This document shows, one piece after another, positions 9,638 through 17,903 of a stretch of 64,000 bases of DNA. The DNA is from an uncultured Eubacterium sp. GTDB lineage: Bacteria > Bacillota > Clostridia > Oscillospirales > Acutalibacteraceae. The translations under genes were made by a program, and so were the position numbers. Under the pieces are notes generated by a model. It did not search any database. It was not told the origin of the DNA and was given only the letters and a program-made list of their open reading frames with translations. Where the stretch lies: positions 23,317 to 87,316 of the forward strand of contig CAJOEV010000004.1 in the NCBI GenBank assembly GCA_905233545.1, written 5' to 3'. The stretch's first letter is position 1; every line of letters starts with the position of its first letter.

Positions 9638-10132
9638 TTAGTCACCGATTGAAACCGAACTGTTTTGCTGATTATCGAGTACAGCGTCAATTGCAAGAAC
9701 AACTGCCATCGCAAGCACTTCCCTGCTCTCATCAGCAATATCAAGTTCAAAGGTATCTCCCCATGCCATCCACTTTTTGTGAATTGCAACAACGGGTGCT
9801 CCGTTTTCGGTAATCGTGTAGTCGTGACCGAAGAAATCGCCCTCAACTTCCCAGCCGGGTCCTTCAATTAAGTACTTTGGTTTGAATAGGGTAAACTTTT
9901 TCTTGATAACTGCAACCTCTTCGCCGTTCATTTCAACAGAAAACTTCGGCATCAGTGAAACGACCTTCTGATTTACGAAAGCAAGCTCGTTGCCCGCTGT
10001 GTCATAAATACGCAGTTTTTTGCCTACGGATATAAGTTTACCCTCAACAAAATACTTGTCTTCTCCGTAAGAATTCTGGATGCTGAATTTATCTTTCCAC
10101 GAAAAGACTTTTTGTTTCATATAAAGCTTCAT
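9638..10132 (-). CDS. LURP-one-related / YxjI-like protein
   Basis: 164 residues with the alternating beta-strand pattern of the LURP-one/Tubby C-like fold: MKLYMKQKVFSWKDKF at the start, then GKKLRIYDTAGNELA and GDFFGHDYTITENG. Members with this fold include YxjI-type proteins and are related to phospholipid scramblases; no enzymatic role is established for bacterial members. A clear ribosome site (AAGGAGG) is 7 bases upstream. The next gene downstream (lipoprotein) starts 22 bases later and may be co-transcribed. Confidence 0.78.
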   Translation of the reverse strand: MKLYMKQKVFSWKDKFSIQNSYGEDKYFVEGKLISVGKKLRIYDTAGNELAFVNQKVVSLMPKFSVEMNGEEVAVIKKKFTLFKPKYLIEGPGWEVEGDFFGHDYTITENGAPVVAIHKKWMAWGDTFELDIADESREVLAMAVVLAIDAVLDNQQNSSVSIGD

Positions 10133-10182
10133 AATTTTGCCTCCTTAATGATGCTTTTTCATTATTTATTTTAACAAATATA

Positions 10183-10653
10183 TTAATATTTTTCAACTAT
10201 ATCCTTTAATTCTTCTGCAGTATTGATTCCGTTGAGCATAATGCCCTCGGTGACCTCTGCACCTTTTGCATAATCCTTCAAAAAATCAACAGCCTTTGCA
10301 AAATCGCTTCCGCCTGAAGTTGCAAAAACAACAATTTTCTTACCCGAAAAATCATATGCATCAAGAAAACTTCTGATAATAAGCGGTGCTGTGAAATACC
10401 ATATCGGAAATGCAAGAAAGATTATGTCGTAATCGCTGATATTTGCATCTGTGTCCGAAAGAGCTATTTTTGCTTTTTTTATCCATTCCTTATTGCATCT
10501 TGAAAATGGTTTTCTCCAATTGATGTCCTCTGCACTGTAGGGCGTTTCAGGTTTGATTTCATAGATATCTGCGCCCGATGCTTCGCTGAGAAGCTGTGCT
10601 TTTTTAGCTGTTGTTCCCTCTGCCGAGAAAAATGCAATTAATTTTTTGCTCAT
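10183..10653 (-). CDS. Flavodoxin-family protein
   Basis: The N-terminal phosphate-binding loop FFSAEGTTAKKA and the later FPIWYFTAPLIIRSFLD and FATSGGSDF segments are typical of short-chain flavodoxins of the Flavodoxin_4 type, which bind FMN and carry electrons in reductive metabolism. 156 residues is full length. It is preceded by a ribosome site (AAAGGAG) and follows the PASTA pseudokinase gene across a hairpin. Confidence 0.88.
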   Translation of the reverse strand: MSKKLIAFFSAEGTTAKKAQLLSEASGADIYEIKPETPYSAEDINWRKPFSRCNKEWIKKAKIALSDTDANISDYDIIFLAFPIWYFTAPLIIRSFLDAYDFSGKKIVVFATSGGSDFAKAVDFLKDYAKGAEVTEGIMLNGINTAEELKDIVEKY

Positions 10654-10678
10654 AGTATTGCTCCTTTATTATTGATTA

Positions 10679-10701
10679 AGGGCGGGTGTGAAAACCCGCC
10701 C
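10679..10701 (-). terminator. Hairpin downstream of the PASTA pseudokinase gene
   Basis: GGGCGGGT and ACCCGCCC form an 8-bp GC-rich stem with a short loop between the pseudokinase and flavodoxin genes. The T tract is weak, so it may be a processing or attenuation hairpin, or a small dispersed repeat. Confidence 0.5.
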
Positions 10702-10716
10702 CTATTTATCTTGCAA

Positions 10717-12348
10717 TTAATCGTTGTCCTCAGTTGTCGGCTGAGTTGTTGTCTGAACTTCACCGTATACCTGCAGAATAACCTCGTCTCCAACCGCAGC
10801 TTCTTCGCCTGCTGCAGGTGCGCTTCCGTAGGTTGCTTTAACGGTTTTCGGTGTATGAGTTCCGTCGTTATAAACCTCAACGCTTGAAACCTTGAAGCCG
10901 AGATCCTCAAGAGTCTTTTTGGCTTCGTCAATGGGCTTGTTGCTCAAATCGGGAATTGTTTCGGTCTGGATTCCGCGGCTTACAGTTAAAACTATATCCG
11001 ATGCCATCGGAACGCTTTCGCCTGCAGGAACACTCTGCTTGAATATAATTCCTTCTTCAACGTCCGAGGAATACTCAAATTCAAAAGTAATTGCAAACTG
11101 CTCGTTCCATGCTCCGTTGTTTTCAACATCAGCCTGGGTGTAGCCGTTTGTTACAAAGTCGGGAACCTCGTAATCAACTGCCTGGGTTGTTGCAACTGTT
11201 GTTTCGGGTTTTTTAATCAAATCGGTAAACTGAACAATATATATTCCGGCGCCGATTGCCGCAACAATCAAAACTACAAGAATGCTTATTATAACTCTTT
11301 GTTTAACATTCTTTGCCTTGTTCGGGTCACGGTATTCCTCTTCTTCAACATATTCGGGTTCGTCGTTTGCAGCCTTTGCAATAACTGCGGGTGCTGCGTC
11401 AAGATATTCCCTGTATTCGGTAATGCTCTTAATTCTCTTTTCGGGATAAATCTGCATTCCGTTTCCGATTGTTTTAATAACATGCATCGGAATTGTTTCT
11501 GCAATTGAATTCGGAATCATAAGCTTGTCGTTTGCTTCTCTCGACGGAGCACTCGGCGGATTTGTTCCGGCAAGAGCTCTGTATATACAAGCTGAGAATG
11601 CATATATGTCCGTTGCAGGACACATCTTATGATTGTTTTCATACTGCTCGATTGCAGTATATCCGTCGCAGAAATTGAAATCAAGCGCACTTGTTATGTC
11701 ACATGCTTCCTGAATTGTAAAGGGTCTTAAGCGAACCTTTCCGTCCCTGCAAAGAACAAGGCTGTCGGGAGTAATCGAGCCGTGTATAATTCCGTTTGCA
11801 TGAAGATTTTCAAGCGTTGTTAAAACGGGCATAAACATAAGTCTTGCATTGTCCCACGGAATATAACCGTTTTCAGCTCTTAAAAGATACTCACGAAGCG
11901 GAATGCACTCAACATGCTCAATGATTGCATAAACTGTTTCGTTTTCTTCAAAAACATCATAAACGGGAACAACTGCAGAAAGCGAATGAAGCTTTTCAAG
12001 CGTTGTCCAGAGTTTATAGAATGACTTTTTATACTTTTCAACTTCGCCGGTATATTTCTGGCGAACATGAATTTCAGCCGAGCCTTCAAGGCGTGAGCTT
12101 ATTCCCTTCGGATAGAATTCTCTGATAACGATTTTCTTGTCAAGCTGAAGATCGTATCCCGAATAGGAAACAGCGTCGCTTTCATGTTCCTGAACAGCAC
12201 CGACAACATATTTGTCGGCAATAATTGTTTTAGGTGCAAGATACATAGTGTTGGGCTCTGTATCATTATCGTAGCCGCACTCCTGACATTCGGCGCCGTC
12301 TCTCAGTTCCTTAAAACAATTCATACAAAGGTTGTCTATATCTTTCAT
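10717..12348 (-). CDS. Zn-ribbon / pseudokinase / PASTA membrane receptor
   Basis: The chosen start (12348) gives a 543-residue protein beginning with a zinc ribbon (Cys 8, 11, 21, 24). A protein-kinase fold follows (about 45-320), then one transmembrane segment (351-373) and two PASTA-like repeats outside the cell. PASTA domains sense peptidoglycan fragments. The kinase looks dead: the HRD motif is HGS (189-191), the DFG motif is RPF (208-210), the VAIK lysine position reads VIREF, and the glycine loop is degenerate. It is therefore most likely a receptor or scaffold that does not transfer phosphate. A TTGACA/TATTAT promoter lies directly upstream. Confidence 0.85.
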   Translation of the reverse strand: MKDIDNLCMNCFKELRDGAECQECGYDNDTEPNTMYLAPKTIIADKYVVGAVQEHESDAVSYSGYDLQLDKKIVIREFYPKGISSRLEGSAEIHVRQKYTGEVEKYKKSFYKLWTTLEKLHSLSAVVPVYDVFEENETVYAIIEHVECIPLREYLLRAENGYIPWDNARLMFMPVLTTLENLHANGIIHGSITPDSLVLCRDGKVRLRPFTIQEACDITSALDFNFCDGYTAIEQYENNHKMCPATDIYAFSACIYRALAGTNPPSAPSREANDKLMIPNSIAETIPMHVIKTIGNGMQIYPEKRIKSITEYREYLDAAPAVIAKAANDEPEYVEEEEYRDPNKAKNVKQRVIISILVVLIVAAIGAGIYIVQFTDLIKKPETTVATTQAVDYEVPDFVTNGYTQADVENNGAWNEQFAITFEFEYSSDVEEGIIFKQSVPAGESVPMASDIVLTVSRGIQTETIPDLSNKPIDEAKKTLEDLGFKVSSVEVYNDGTHTPKTVKATYGSAPAAGEEAAVGDEVILQVYGEVQTTTQPTTEDND

Positions 12349-12385
12349 ATCAATCACTTCACTTATACATAAAATAACACAATAT

Positions 12386-12414
12386 ATAATATCAATATAA
12401 ATCGTCAATGTCAA
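12386..12414 (-). promoter_or_regulatory. Promoter of the PASTA pseudokinase gene
   Basis: On the minus strand TTGACA (12414-12409), a 17-base spacer and TATTAT (12391-12386). Confidence 0.75.
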
Positions 12415-12468
12415 GAAAGTATATGTTAAAAATCCAAGAACAGCGGTACGATTTTTCGGCTTTCCTTA

Positions 12469-12497
12469 TTGCTAATGCCGCATTATTGCGCTATAAT
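12469..12497 (+). promoter_or_regulatory. Promoter of the yhaM-prmA operon
   Basis: TTGCTA (12469-12474), a 17-base spacer and TATAAT (12492-12497). It is divergent from the pseudokinase promoter. Confidence 0.7.
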
Positions 12498-12526
12498 AAA
12501 TGCAAATATTGTTTCGGAGGATAAAA

Positions 12527-13519
12527 ATGAATTTCAGAGAACTTTCAAACGGCATGTGCGAAGGCTTTGTTCTTCTTAAAAAATGCGAAGAAAAAAAGAC
12601 CAAAAACGGTTCTGTTTATCTTGATATGATTATTGGCGATAAGGAAGGCGAAATGAGCGCCAAGCACTGGGATTTTGGCGGCGGCGTTGTTTTTGAAAAG
12701 GAATCCGTTGTTAAAATCAGAGGCTATGTTGAACAGTATAACGGAAGGGACCAGTTCAGAGTAACCCAGATAAGACCTGTATTAAGCTCCGACGAATATA
12801 AGCTTACAGACCTTGTTCCCTCTGCTCCGATAGGCGGTGAACAGATTTTTGAAATGATTAAGGCGAGAGTTGAAAAATTCGAAAACGAAAACCTGAAAAA
12901 AATCGTTCTCTCGATTATTGAAGAAAAAAGAGATTTGCTCATAACATGCCCCGCTGCATTAAGACTTCACCATGCACTGCTCGGCGGACTTATGTATCAC
13001 ACAATCAGCATTATCAGAATGGCTGAGGAAATCAGCAAAATATACACCAATATCAACACCGAACTGCTTCTTTCGGGCATAATTCTTCATGATGTTGCAA
13101 AAACCTGGGAGCTCGAACCGGGAAAAACAGGGCTTGCAAAGGGATATACCGCCGAGGGCGAGCTAATCGGTCACCTTGTTAAAGGCGCAATGTATGTCAA
13201 CGACAAGGCAAAAGAACTGGAAATAGAATGCGCAGAAGTTCCGCTTCTTGAGCATATGATTCTCTCACATCACGGTGTACCCGAATACGGTTCACCCGTC
13301 CGCCCGATGTTCCTTGAGGCTGAAATTCTTTCGTCACTTGACGCGCTTGACGCTACTATATATGAAATAAACGACGCAACATCAAAGGTTGAGATTGGTC
13401 AGTTCACGGACAGACAGTGGGCGCTTGATGACAGAAAGCTGTACAACCACGGACTTTCGGACACAAAACACACAGTTAATCTTTATTCAGACGGAGATAT
13501 GAAAAATGGGAATGACTAA
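12527..13519 (+). CDS. yhaM: 3'-5' exoribonuclease YhaM
   Basis: YhaM trims RNA from the 3' end. The N-terminal part is an OB-fold nucleic-acid-binding domain (about 1-100: NGSVYLDMIIGDKEGEM). The C-terminal part is an HD domain: HHALLGGLMYHT supplies the first His, ILHDVAKTWE the HD pair, and HMILSHHG the later His residues. Start 12527 was chosen because GGAGG lies 7 bases before it; an earlier start has no ribosome site. 330 residues is close to the family norm. It overlaps prmA by 14 bases. Confidence 0.9.
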   Translation: MNFRELSNGMCEGFVLLKKCEEKKTKNGSVYLDMIIGDKEGEMSAKHWDFGGGVVFEKESVVKIRGYVEQYNGRDQFRVTQIRPVLSSDEYKLTDLVPSAPIGGEQIFEMIKARVEKFENENLKKIVLSIIEEKRDLLITCPAALRLHHALLGGLMYHTISIIRMAEEISKIYTNINTELLLSGIILHDVAKTWELEPGKTGLAKGYTAEGELIGHLVKGAMYVNDKAKELEIECAEVPLLEHMILSHHGVPEYGSPVRPMFLEAEILSSLDALDATIYEINDATSKVEIGQFTDRQWALDDRKLYNHGLSDTKHTVNLYSDGDMKNGND

Positions 13520-14459
13520 TGCAGTTGAACACGACAAATGGACAGAAATCAAAATATATGTTCCCATCAGCGATATTGAAACTGCTCAAAACATTGCAAC
13601 AATGGTTGTTCCCTACGGAATATATGTTGAGGACTATTCCGCTCTTGAAGAGGAAGTTGATGAAATCGCTCATATTGATTTGATTGAAGAAAGCCTTCTG
13701 AACAAAAACAAAAACGAGGGAATAATTCACATATACATCAATCCCGATGAAAATCCTTTGGAAGCGGTTTCATTCATTAAGGAAAGATTCGAAAGCGTTG
13801 GTATCAGTGATTTCAAAATCGAGTTTGAGGACTGTTTAACCGAGGATTGGCAGAATAACTGGAAACAGTATTTTCATGCAATGCCAATAGGCGAAAAGCT
13901 TTTAATCCGTCCTCTCTGGGAAAATGAATTCGACGCTCAGGGAAGAAAAATACTAAATATCGAGCCCGGACTTGCCTTCGGCACAGGCTCCCACCCGACA
14001 ACAAAACTTTGTCTTGAAACACTTGAAAACTATGTTGACGAGAATTCAACAATTCTTGACATCGGCTGCGGAAGCGGAATCCTTTCGATTGCATCCCTGC
14101 TTTTAGGCGCAAAATCCGCTCTCGGCGTTGACATTGATTCGCTTGCAGTTAAAACTGCCGTAAAAAATGCTGCCGAGAATGATTTTGACGAAAGCAGAAT
14201 ACAATTTATACAGGGAAATCTTTCGGACAAGGTCAGCGGAAAATTCAGCATTGTTGTTGCAAATATTGTTGCCGACATAATTATTCAGTTTAATTCTCAG
14301 GTCGGTGAATTTCTTGAAGACGACGGCGTTTATATAACCGGCGGAATCATTGAAAACAGGGAGGATGATGTTCTTCTTTCCTTTGCTCAAAGCGGTTTTG
14401 AGGTTGTTGAAAGACGCGAAAATAACGGATGGCTGGTTTTTGTTTTAAAGAAAGCATAA
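13506..14459 (+). CDS. prmA: Ribosomal protein L11 methyltransferase PrmA
   Basis: PrmA trimethylates ribosomal protein L11 using S-adenosylmethionine. The substrate-binding domain is N-terminal. The methyltransferase core shows EPGLAFGTGSHPTT, the SAM-binding ILDIGCGSGILSIA, and VVANIVADII. The length of 317 residues is normal. It starts inside the end of yhaM, so the two are translationally coupled. Confidence 0.95.
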   Translation: MGMTNAVEHDKWTEIKIYVPISDIETAQNIATMVVPYGIYVEDYSALEEEVDEIAHIDLIEESLLNKNKNEGIIHIYINPDENPLEAVSFIKERFESVGISDFKIEFEDCLTEDWQNNWKQYFHAMPIGEKLLIRPLWENEFDAQGRKILNIEPGLAFGTGSHPTTKLCLETLENYVDENSTILDIGCGSGILSIASLLLGAKSALGVDIDSLAVKTAVKNAAENDFDESRIQFIQGNLSDKVSGKFSIVVANIVADIIIQFNSQVGEFLEDDGVYITGGIIENREDDVLLSFAQSGFEVVERRENNGWLVFVLKKA

Positions 14460-14464
14460 CACTA

Positions 14465-14493
14465 TTGCATAAACACAAGAATTTTGTTATAAT
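14465..14493 (+). promoter_or_regulatory. Promoter of the SDR gene
   Basis: TTGCAT (14465-14470), a 17-base spacer and TATAAT (14488-14493), 30 bases before the SDR start. Confidence 0.7.
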
Positions 14494-14523
14494 CAGATTA
14501 TAATTCCAGTGGAGGTTACTAAT

Positions 14524-15384
14524 ATGAAATATGCTCTTGTAACAGGTGCAACAAGCGGACTCGGCAGAGAAATTGCAAAAAGAGTTTCTGAAAGCGGATG
14601 GTATGTTTTTGCCTGCGGCAGAAATGAAAAATCGCTTGAAGAGCTCAAAAACACTACATTTGTTCATCCGCTTTGTGTTGACGTTACCAAACAGGAAAGC
14701 ATTGACGCAGCATTTGAAGAGGTTTCAGGTATTACAGATAAGCTTGACGCAATAATCAATTTCTCGGGCGTTCAGCAGATGTCCTCTCTCGTTGAGGGAA
14801 ATATCGAAATTGTTTCCGATATGATTGAGGTTAACCTTATGGGAATGGTTCGAATGAACAAAACCTTCTTCCCTCTTATCAAAAAGGCAAAAGGAAGAAT
14901 TATCAACTGTTCATCCGAATGCGGCTGGATGACACCACAGCCCTTCAACGGTCCCTACACTCTTTCAAAATACGCTGTTGAGGCATATAACGACTCGCTC
15001 AGAAGAGAGCTTATGTTTATTGATGTTCCCGTTATCAAAATTCAGCCCGGTTCATTCAAAACCGCAATGCACGGAACAACAACAAAATCCTTTGAAAGAC
15101 TTTCAAACAGCACAACAATGTACAGCGATGTGCTTGATAAAATGAAGGTTATGATGGAAATCGAACTCAAGATGGCAAACGACCCGAGACATCTTGTTGA
15201 AGCTGTTATGAAAGCGCTTGAAAGTGAAAGGCCGAAGCAGAAATACAGAGTTAAAAACTCACCGATTCTTGGTTTCGTTGAAATCTGGCACCCCGAAATT
15301 GTTGACACAACCTATAAAACCGTTTTGTCATCCAAGCTCGTCGGTGAGGTTATCGACAAGGTTAAGGATAAAATTGAAAAATAA
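14524..15384 (+). CDS. Short-chain dehydrogenase/reductase (SDR)
   Basis: A classical SDR of 286 residues. The NAD(P)-binding TGATSGLGRE motif is at the N-terminus, FSGVQ stands in the place of NNAG, NCSSECGW contains the active-site serine, and YTLSKYAVEA gives the catalytic Tyr and Lys. The oxidised substrate cannot be told. Start 14524 has GGAGG 8 bases upstream. The gene is monocistronic, with its own promoter and a terminator directly behind. Confidence 0.9.
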   Translation: MKYALVTGATSGLGREIAKRVSESGWYVFACGRNEKSLEELKNTTFVHPLCVDVTKQESIDAAFEEVSGITDKLDAIINFSGVQQMSSLVEGNIEIVSDMIEVNLMGMVRMNKTFFPLIKKAKGRIINCSSECGWMTPQPFNGPYTLSKYAVEAYNDSLRRELMFIDVPVIKIQPGSFKTAMHGTTTKSFERLSNSTTMYSDVLDKMKVMMEIELKMANDPRHLVEAVMKALESERPKQKYRVKNSPILGFVEIWHPEIVDTTYKTVLSSKLVGEVIDKVKDKIEK

Positions 15385-15390
15385 TTTTTT

Positions 15391-15419
15391 GAGGATATGT
15401 TTAGCATATCCTCTTTTTG
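15391..15419 (+). terminator. Terminator of the SDR gene
   Basis: Perfect 9-bp stem GAGGATATG (15391-15399) with CATATCCTC (15405-15413), then TTTTT. Confidence 0.9.
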
Positions 15420-15421
15420 TT

Positions 15422-15452
15422 CATACTATCAAAGAAAGGATTTGATAGTATG
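15422..15452 (+). promoter_or_regulatory. Perfect hairpin enclosing the ribosome site and start codon
   Basis: A perfect 12-bp inverted repeat, CATACTATCAAA (15422-15433) and TTTGATAGTATG (15441-15452), leaves a 7-base loop GAAAGGA that is the ribosome-binding site. The last three bases of the 3' arm are the ATG of the next gene. It could act in RNA as a translational switch, or in DNA as a repressor operator. Confidence 0.7.
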
Positions 15453-15899
15453 AAAGAAAAAATCGGAAAAGACGGCGATACCGTAAAACTTCTGCGCGAA
15501 TGCGACGCGGGAATAAAAATGGGAATTTCATCAATTGAAGATGTTGTCAGTGATGTAAAAGACAGAAACTTCCGTGAAATGCTCAATGAGTGCAGACGCC
15601 GTCACGAGGCGCTCAGCATTGAGGTCGGGGCGCTTCTTGATGAACATCAGGACGCGGGCAAAAATCCAAACCCGATAGCTAAAAGTATGAGTTACATCAA
15701 AACAAACTTAATGATGACGATTAAGCCAAAGGATGAAACGGTTGCCGACCTTATGACAGATGGGTGCAATATGGGCATAAAATCCCTTGGAAGATATCTC
15801 AATCAATATAAAAGTGCTGATGAAAAATCAAGGGATATCGCCAAAAATCTCATATCGCTTGAGGACAGGCTTTCAAATGATTTGAGAGAATATCTTTAA
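15450..15899 (+). CDS. Ferritin-like four-helix protein (DUF2383/PA2169-like)
   Basis: 149 residues, almost entirely helical, starting with VKLLRECDAGIKMGISSIEDVV, a pattern seen in DUF2383-type four-helix bundle proteins. RDRNFR-like DRNFREMLNECRRRHE forms the second helix. Function is unknown; related proteins are often stress-linked. The start at 15450 is set by the hairpin-borne ribosome site GAAAGGA. No -35/-10 box is obvious between the terminator and the hairpin, so some read-through from the SDR gene is possible. Confidence 0.72.
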   Translation: MKEKIGKDGDTVKLLRECDAGIKMGISSIEDVVSDVKDRNFREMLNECRRRHEALSIEVGALLDEHQDAGKNPNPIAKSMSYIKTNLMMTIKPKDETVADLMTDGCNMGIKSLGRYLNQYKSADEKSRDIAKNLISLEDRLSNDLREYL

Positions 15900-15904
15900 T
15901 AATC

Positions 15905-15980
15905 AAGGTGTCAGGTATCAGGTGTCAGGTTTTAGGTTTGCAAATAATCATTATGCTGACACCTAACGCCTGACTCCTAA
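15905..15980. repeat. Small repetitive intergenic sequence with inverted halves
   Basis: GGTGTCAGG and GGTATCAGG units repeat in the left half; the right half holds the inverted counterparts CTGACACCT and CTGACTCCT. This looks like a small dispersed intergenic repeat of the kind that folds into a hairpin, not a gene. A distantly similar GGGGCAAGTGACAAGTGGC lies after recG. Confidence 0.5.
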
Positions 15981-15987
15981 ATTTTTA

Positions 15988-16016
15988 TGGACTTTTCATC
16001 CTAAATGTAATATAAT
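15988..16016 (+). promoter_or_regulatory. Promoter of ddl
   Basis: TGGACT (15988-15993), a 17-base spacer and TATAAT (16011-16016). Confidence 0.65.
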
Positions 16017-16049
16017 ATATTGAATGAAATTTCAGGAGAATGAATATTT

Positions 16050-17075
16050 ATGAATATTGTTGTTTTGGCAGGCGGCATCAGCACAGAGCGCGATGTTTCG
16101 CTGATTACGGGAAAAAACGTTGTTAAAGCATTAAGAGGCTGCGGCGAAAACGCTGTTTTACTCGATGTTTTTCTCGGATATAACGGGGACGCTGCAACAT
16201 TTTTTGAAAGCAGTGACGGTAATGTCAATGCGGTTAATGCAATCGGAATTGTTGACCCGAGCATTGATGATATAAAAAAAGCAAGAAAAGATGACTCAAA
16301 CGCTCTTTTCGGAAACAATGTTATTGAAATCTGCAAAATGGCGGACATTGTTTTCATTGCGCTTCACGGTGAGGACGGCGAAAACGGAAAAGTTCAGGCA
16401 ACCTTCGACCTTCTCGACATCAAATACACCGGTTCGGGATGCATTGCAAGTGCTATGGCGATGAACAAATACATATCAAAACAAATGATGGATGCAAACG
16501 GCATCAGAAACGCAAAATACAGTTTTGTAACAAAAAACAGCGCCGATATCAGATATGAATATCCCTGCGTAATTAAGCCGACATCGGGCGGTTCAAGCGT
16601 CGGAATTTCAATTGTTAAAAGCAAAGAGGATTTTGACGAAGCCGTCAAAACCGCTTTCAGATACGAAGATGAAATCATTATCGAAGAGTTTATCGAAGGA
16701 CGCGAGTTTTCGGTTGGTGTTCTCGGCGATACTGTTCTCCCTCCGATTGAGATTATTCCGAAAGAGGGCTTTTATGACTACAAGAACAAGTATCAGGAAG
16801 GCATGACAATAGAAATCTGCCCCGCCGAACTCAGCGAAGCAGACACAAAAAGACTTCAGAAAAACACAAAGAGAGTTTTTGATGTTTTGAATCTTGAAGT
16901 TTACGGAAGAATTGACTTCATTCTTTCCAAGGATAACAATGAATTCTACTGCCTTGAGGCTAATTCCCTTCCGGGACTTACCTCTTTAAGCCTTCTTCCC
17001 CAGGAGGCAAAGGCAATCGGGATTGAATACCCCGACCTCTGTAAAAAAATCATTGAATTATCACAGAACAAATAA
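16050..17075 (+). CDS. ddl: D-alanine--D-alanine ligase
   Basis: Ddl joins two D-alanines for peptidoglycan precursors, using ATP. ATP-grasp features are visible: VLAGGISTERDVSLITG at the N-terminus, ALHGEDGENG, the FPCVIKPTSGGSSVG-type loop (YPCVIKPTSGGSSVGIS), EEFIEGREFSVGVL, and EANSLPGLTSLSLLP with the metal-binding Asn/Glu. 341 residues is typical. AGGAG is 9 bases before the ATG. It has its own promoter and a terminator shared with the convergent neighbour. Confidence 0.95.
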   Translation: MNIVVLAGGISTERDVSLITGKNVVKALRGCGENAVLLDVFLGYNGDAATFFESSDGNVNAVNAIGIVDPSIDDIKKARKDDSNALFGNNVIEICKMADIVFIALHGEDGENGKVQATFDLLDIKYTGSGCIASAMAMNKYISKQMMDANGIRNAKYSFVTKNSADIRYEYPCVIKPTSGGSSVGISIVKSKEDFDEAVKTAFRYEDEIIIEEFIEGREFSVGVLGDTVLPPIEIIPKEGFYDYKNKYQEGMTIEICPAELSEADTKRLQKNTKRVFDVLNLEVYGRIDFILSKDNNEFYCLEANSLPGLTSLSLLPQEAKAIGIEYPDLCKKIIELSQNK

Positions 17076-17077
17076 AA

Positions 17078-17109
17078 AAGCTCGGCAGAAATTATCTGCC
17101 GAGTTTTTT
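17078..17109. terminator. Bidirectional terminator between ddl and the 17.1-kb gene
   Basis: CTCGGCAGA (17081-17089) pairs with TCTGCCGAG (17095-17103), with A and T runs on either side. Confidence 0.9.
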
Positions 17110-17731
17110 ATGCTTTTTCTACATCAATATCTGCGATTTTATCAAGAAAATCCTTTGGAGTTATAACAGTTCCCATTTCAAAGAATTCATCCATATTCAG
17201 ATTGAAATTATTGACAAAAACAGGAACTCCTGCATACTCGATATCAATGTGGAGCCTTTTTGCATCCTCAAAAATTGATTTGATATCATAGTTATTGCAG
17301 TCATAGTATTTCTTGGCGCAGACCTCGTTGTTATGAATATACTGCAAAATAATGTTCCTTGTTGATTTCGAAATTGAAATATATTTCGAATGATTTTTTG
17401 AAAGCGCTTGTCCCATAGTCATCTGGCAAACTGCCTTGCAGGCTCCGCTGTTCAGGAAAAACTCATTGATAAAAATTGCTTCAAGCGGACTTGTGTCGTC
17501 GGGAGTAATTATTGCAAGAACACTTTTTGAATATTTTTTTCCGTATTCTTTCTTAATGAACTGCTTAAAATAGTACTCGCATTCAGAAATCTTTTTTGCA
17601 AACTGATGATAAAACGGAATATTGCACGCTTCATCAAGTCCGGGCATTGTGAAAGTTGTGAATTCTTCGCTATCTTTTTTACGAATAAGAATATATTCAT
17701 TGGTAATAATCATAGGAATAGTTTTGGGCAT
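17108..17731 (-). CDS. Uncharacterised protein, 207 residues
   Basis: The frame is open further upstream, but start 17731 is supported by AGGTG 6 bases before the ATG and by a good promoter at 17760-17788. The product begins MPKTIPMIITNEYILI. Its N-terminal half is mixed alpha/beta and it contains no transmembrane segment or catalytic motif that I recognise. It is convergent with ddl and divergent from the DUF3048 gene. Confidence 0.6.
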   Translation of the reverse strand: MPKTIPMIITNEYILIRKKDSEEFTTFTMPGLDEACNIPFYHQFAKKISECEYYFKQFIKKEYGKKYSKSVLAIITPDDTSPLEAIFINEFFLNSGACKAVCQMTMGQALSKNHSKYISISKSTRNIILQYIHNNEVCAKKYYDCNNYDIKSIFEDAKRLHIDIEYAGVPVFVNNFNLNMDEFFEMGTVITPKDFLDKIADIDVEKA

Positions 17732-17759
17732 AATAACACCTCTTGCTTTTGATAATATA

Positions 17760-17788
17760 ATTATACAGCATATCTTATTTATTTTCAA
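17760..17788 (-). promoter_or_regulatory. Promoter of the 17.1-kb gene
   Basis: Minus strand TTGAAA (17788-17783), a 17-base spacer and TATAAT (17765-17760). Confidence 0.7.
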
Positions 17789-17903
17789 TAGTGTTACAAT
17801 TGTGTAACTTTTATACACATTATTGCAATATATGGTATAATAAACCGATATAATTTGAAAGGACGGGCGTTTAAAGAACAAACACTTTTGCCCCGAAAAA
17901 ATT

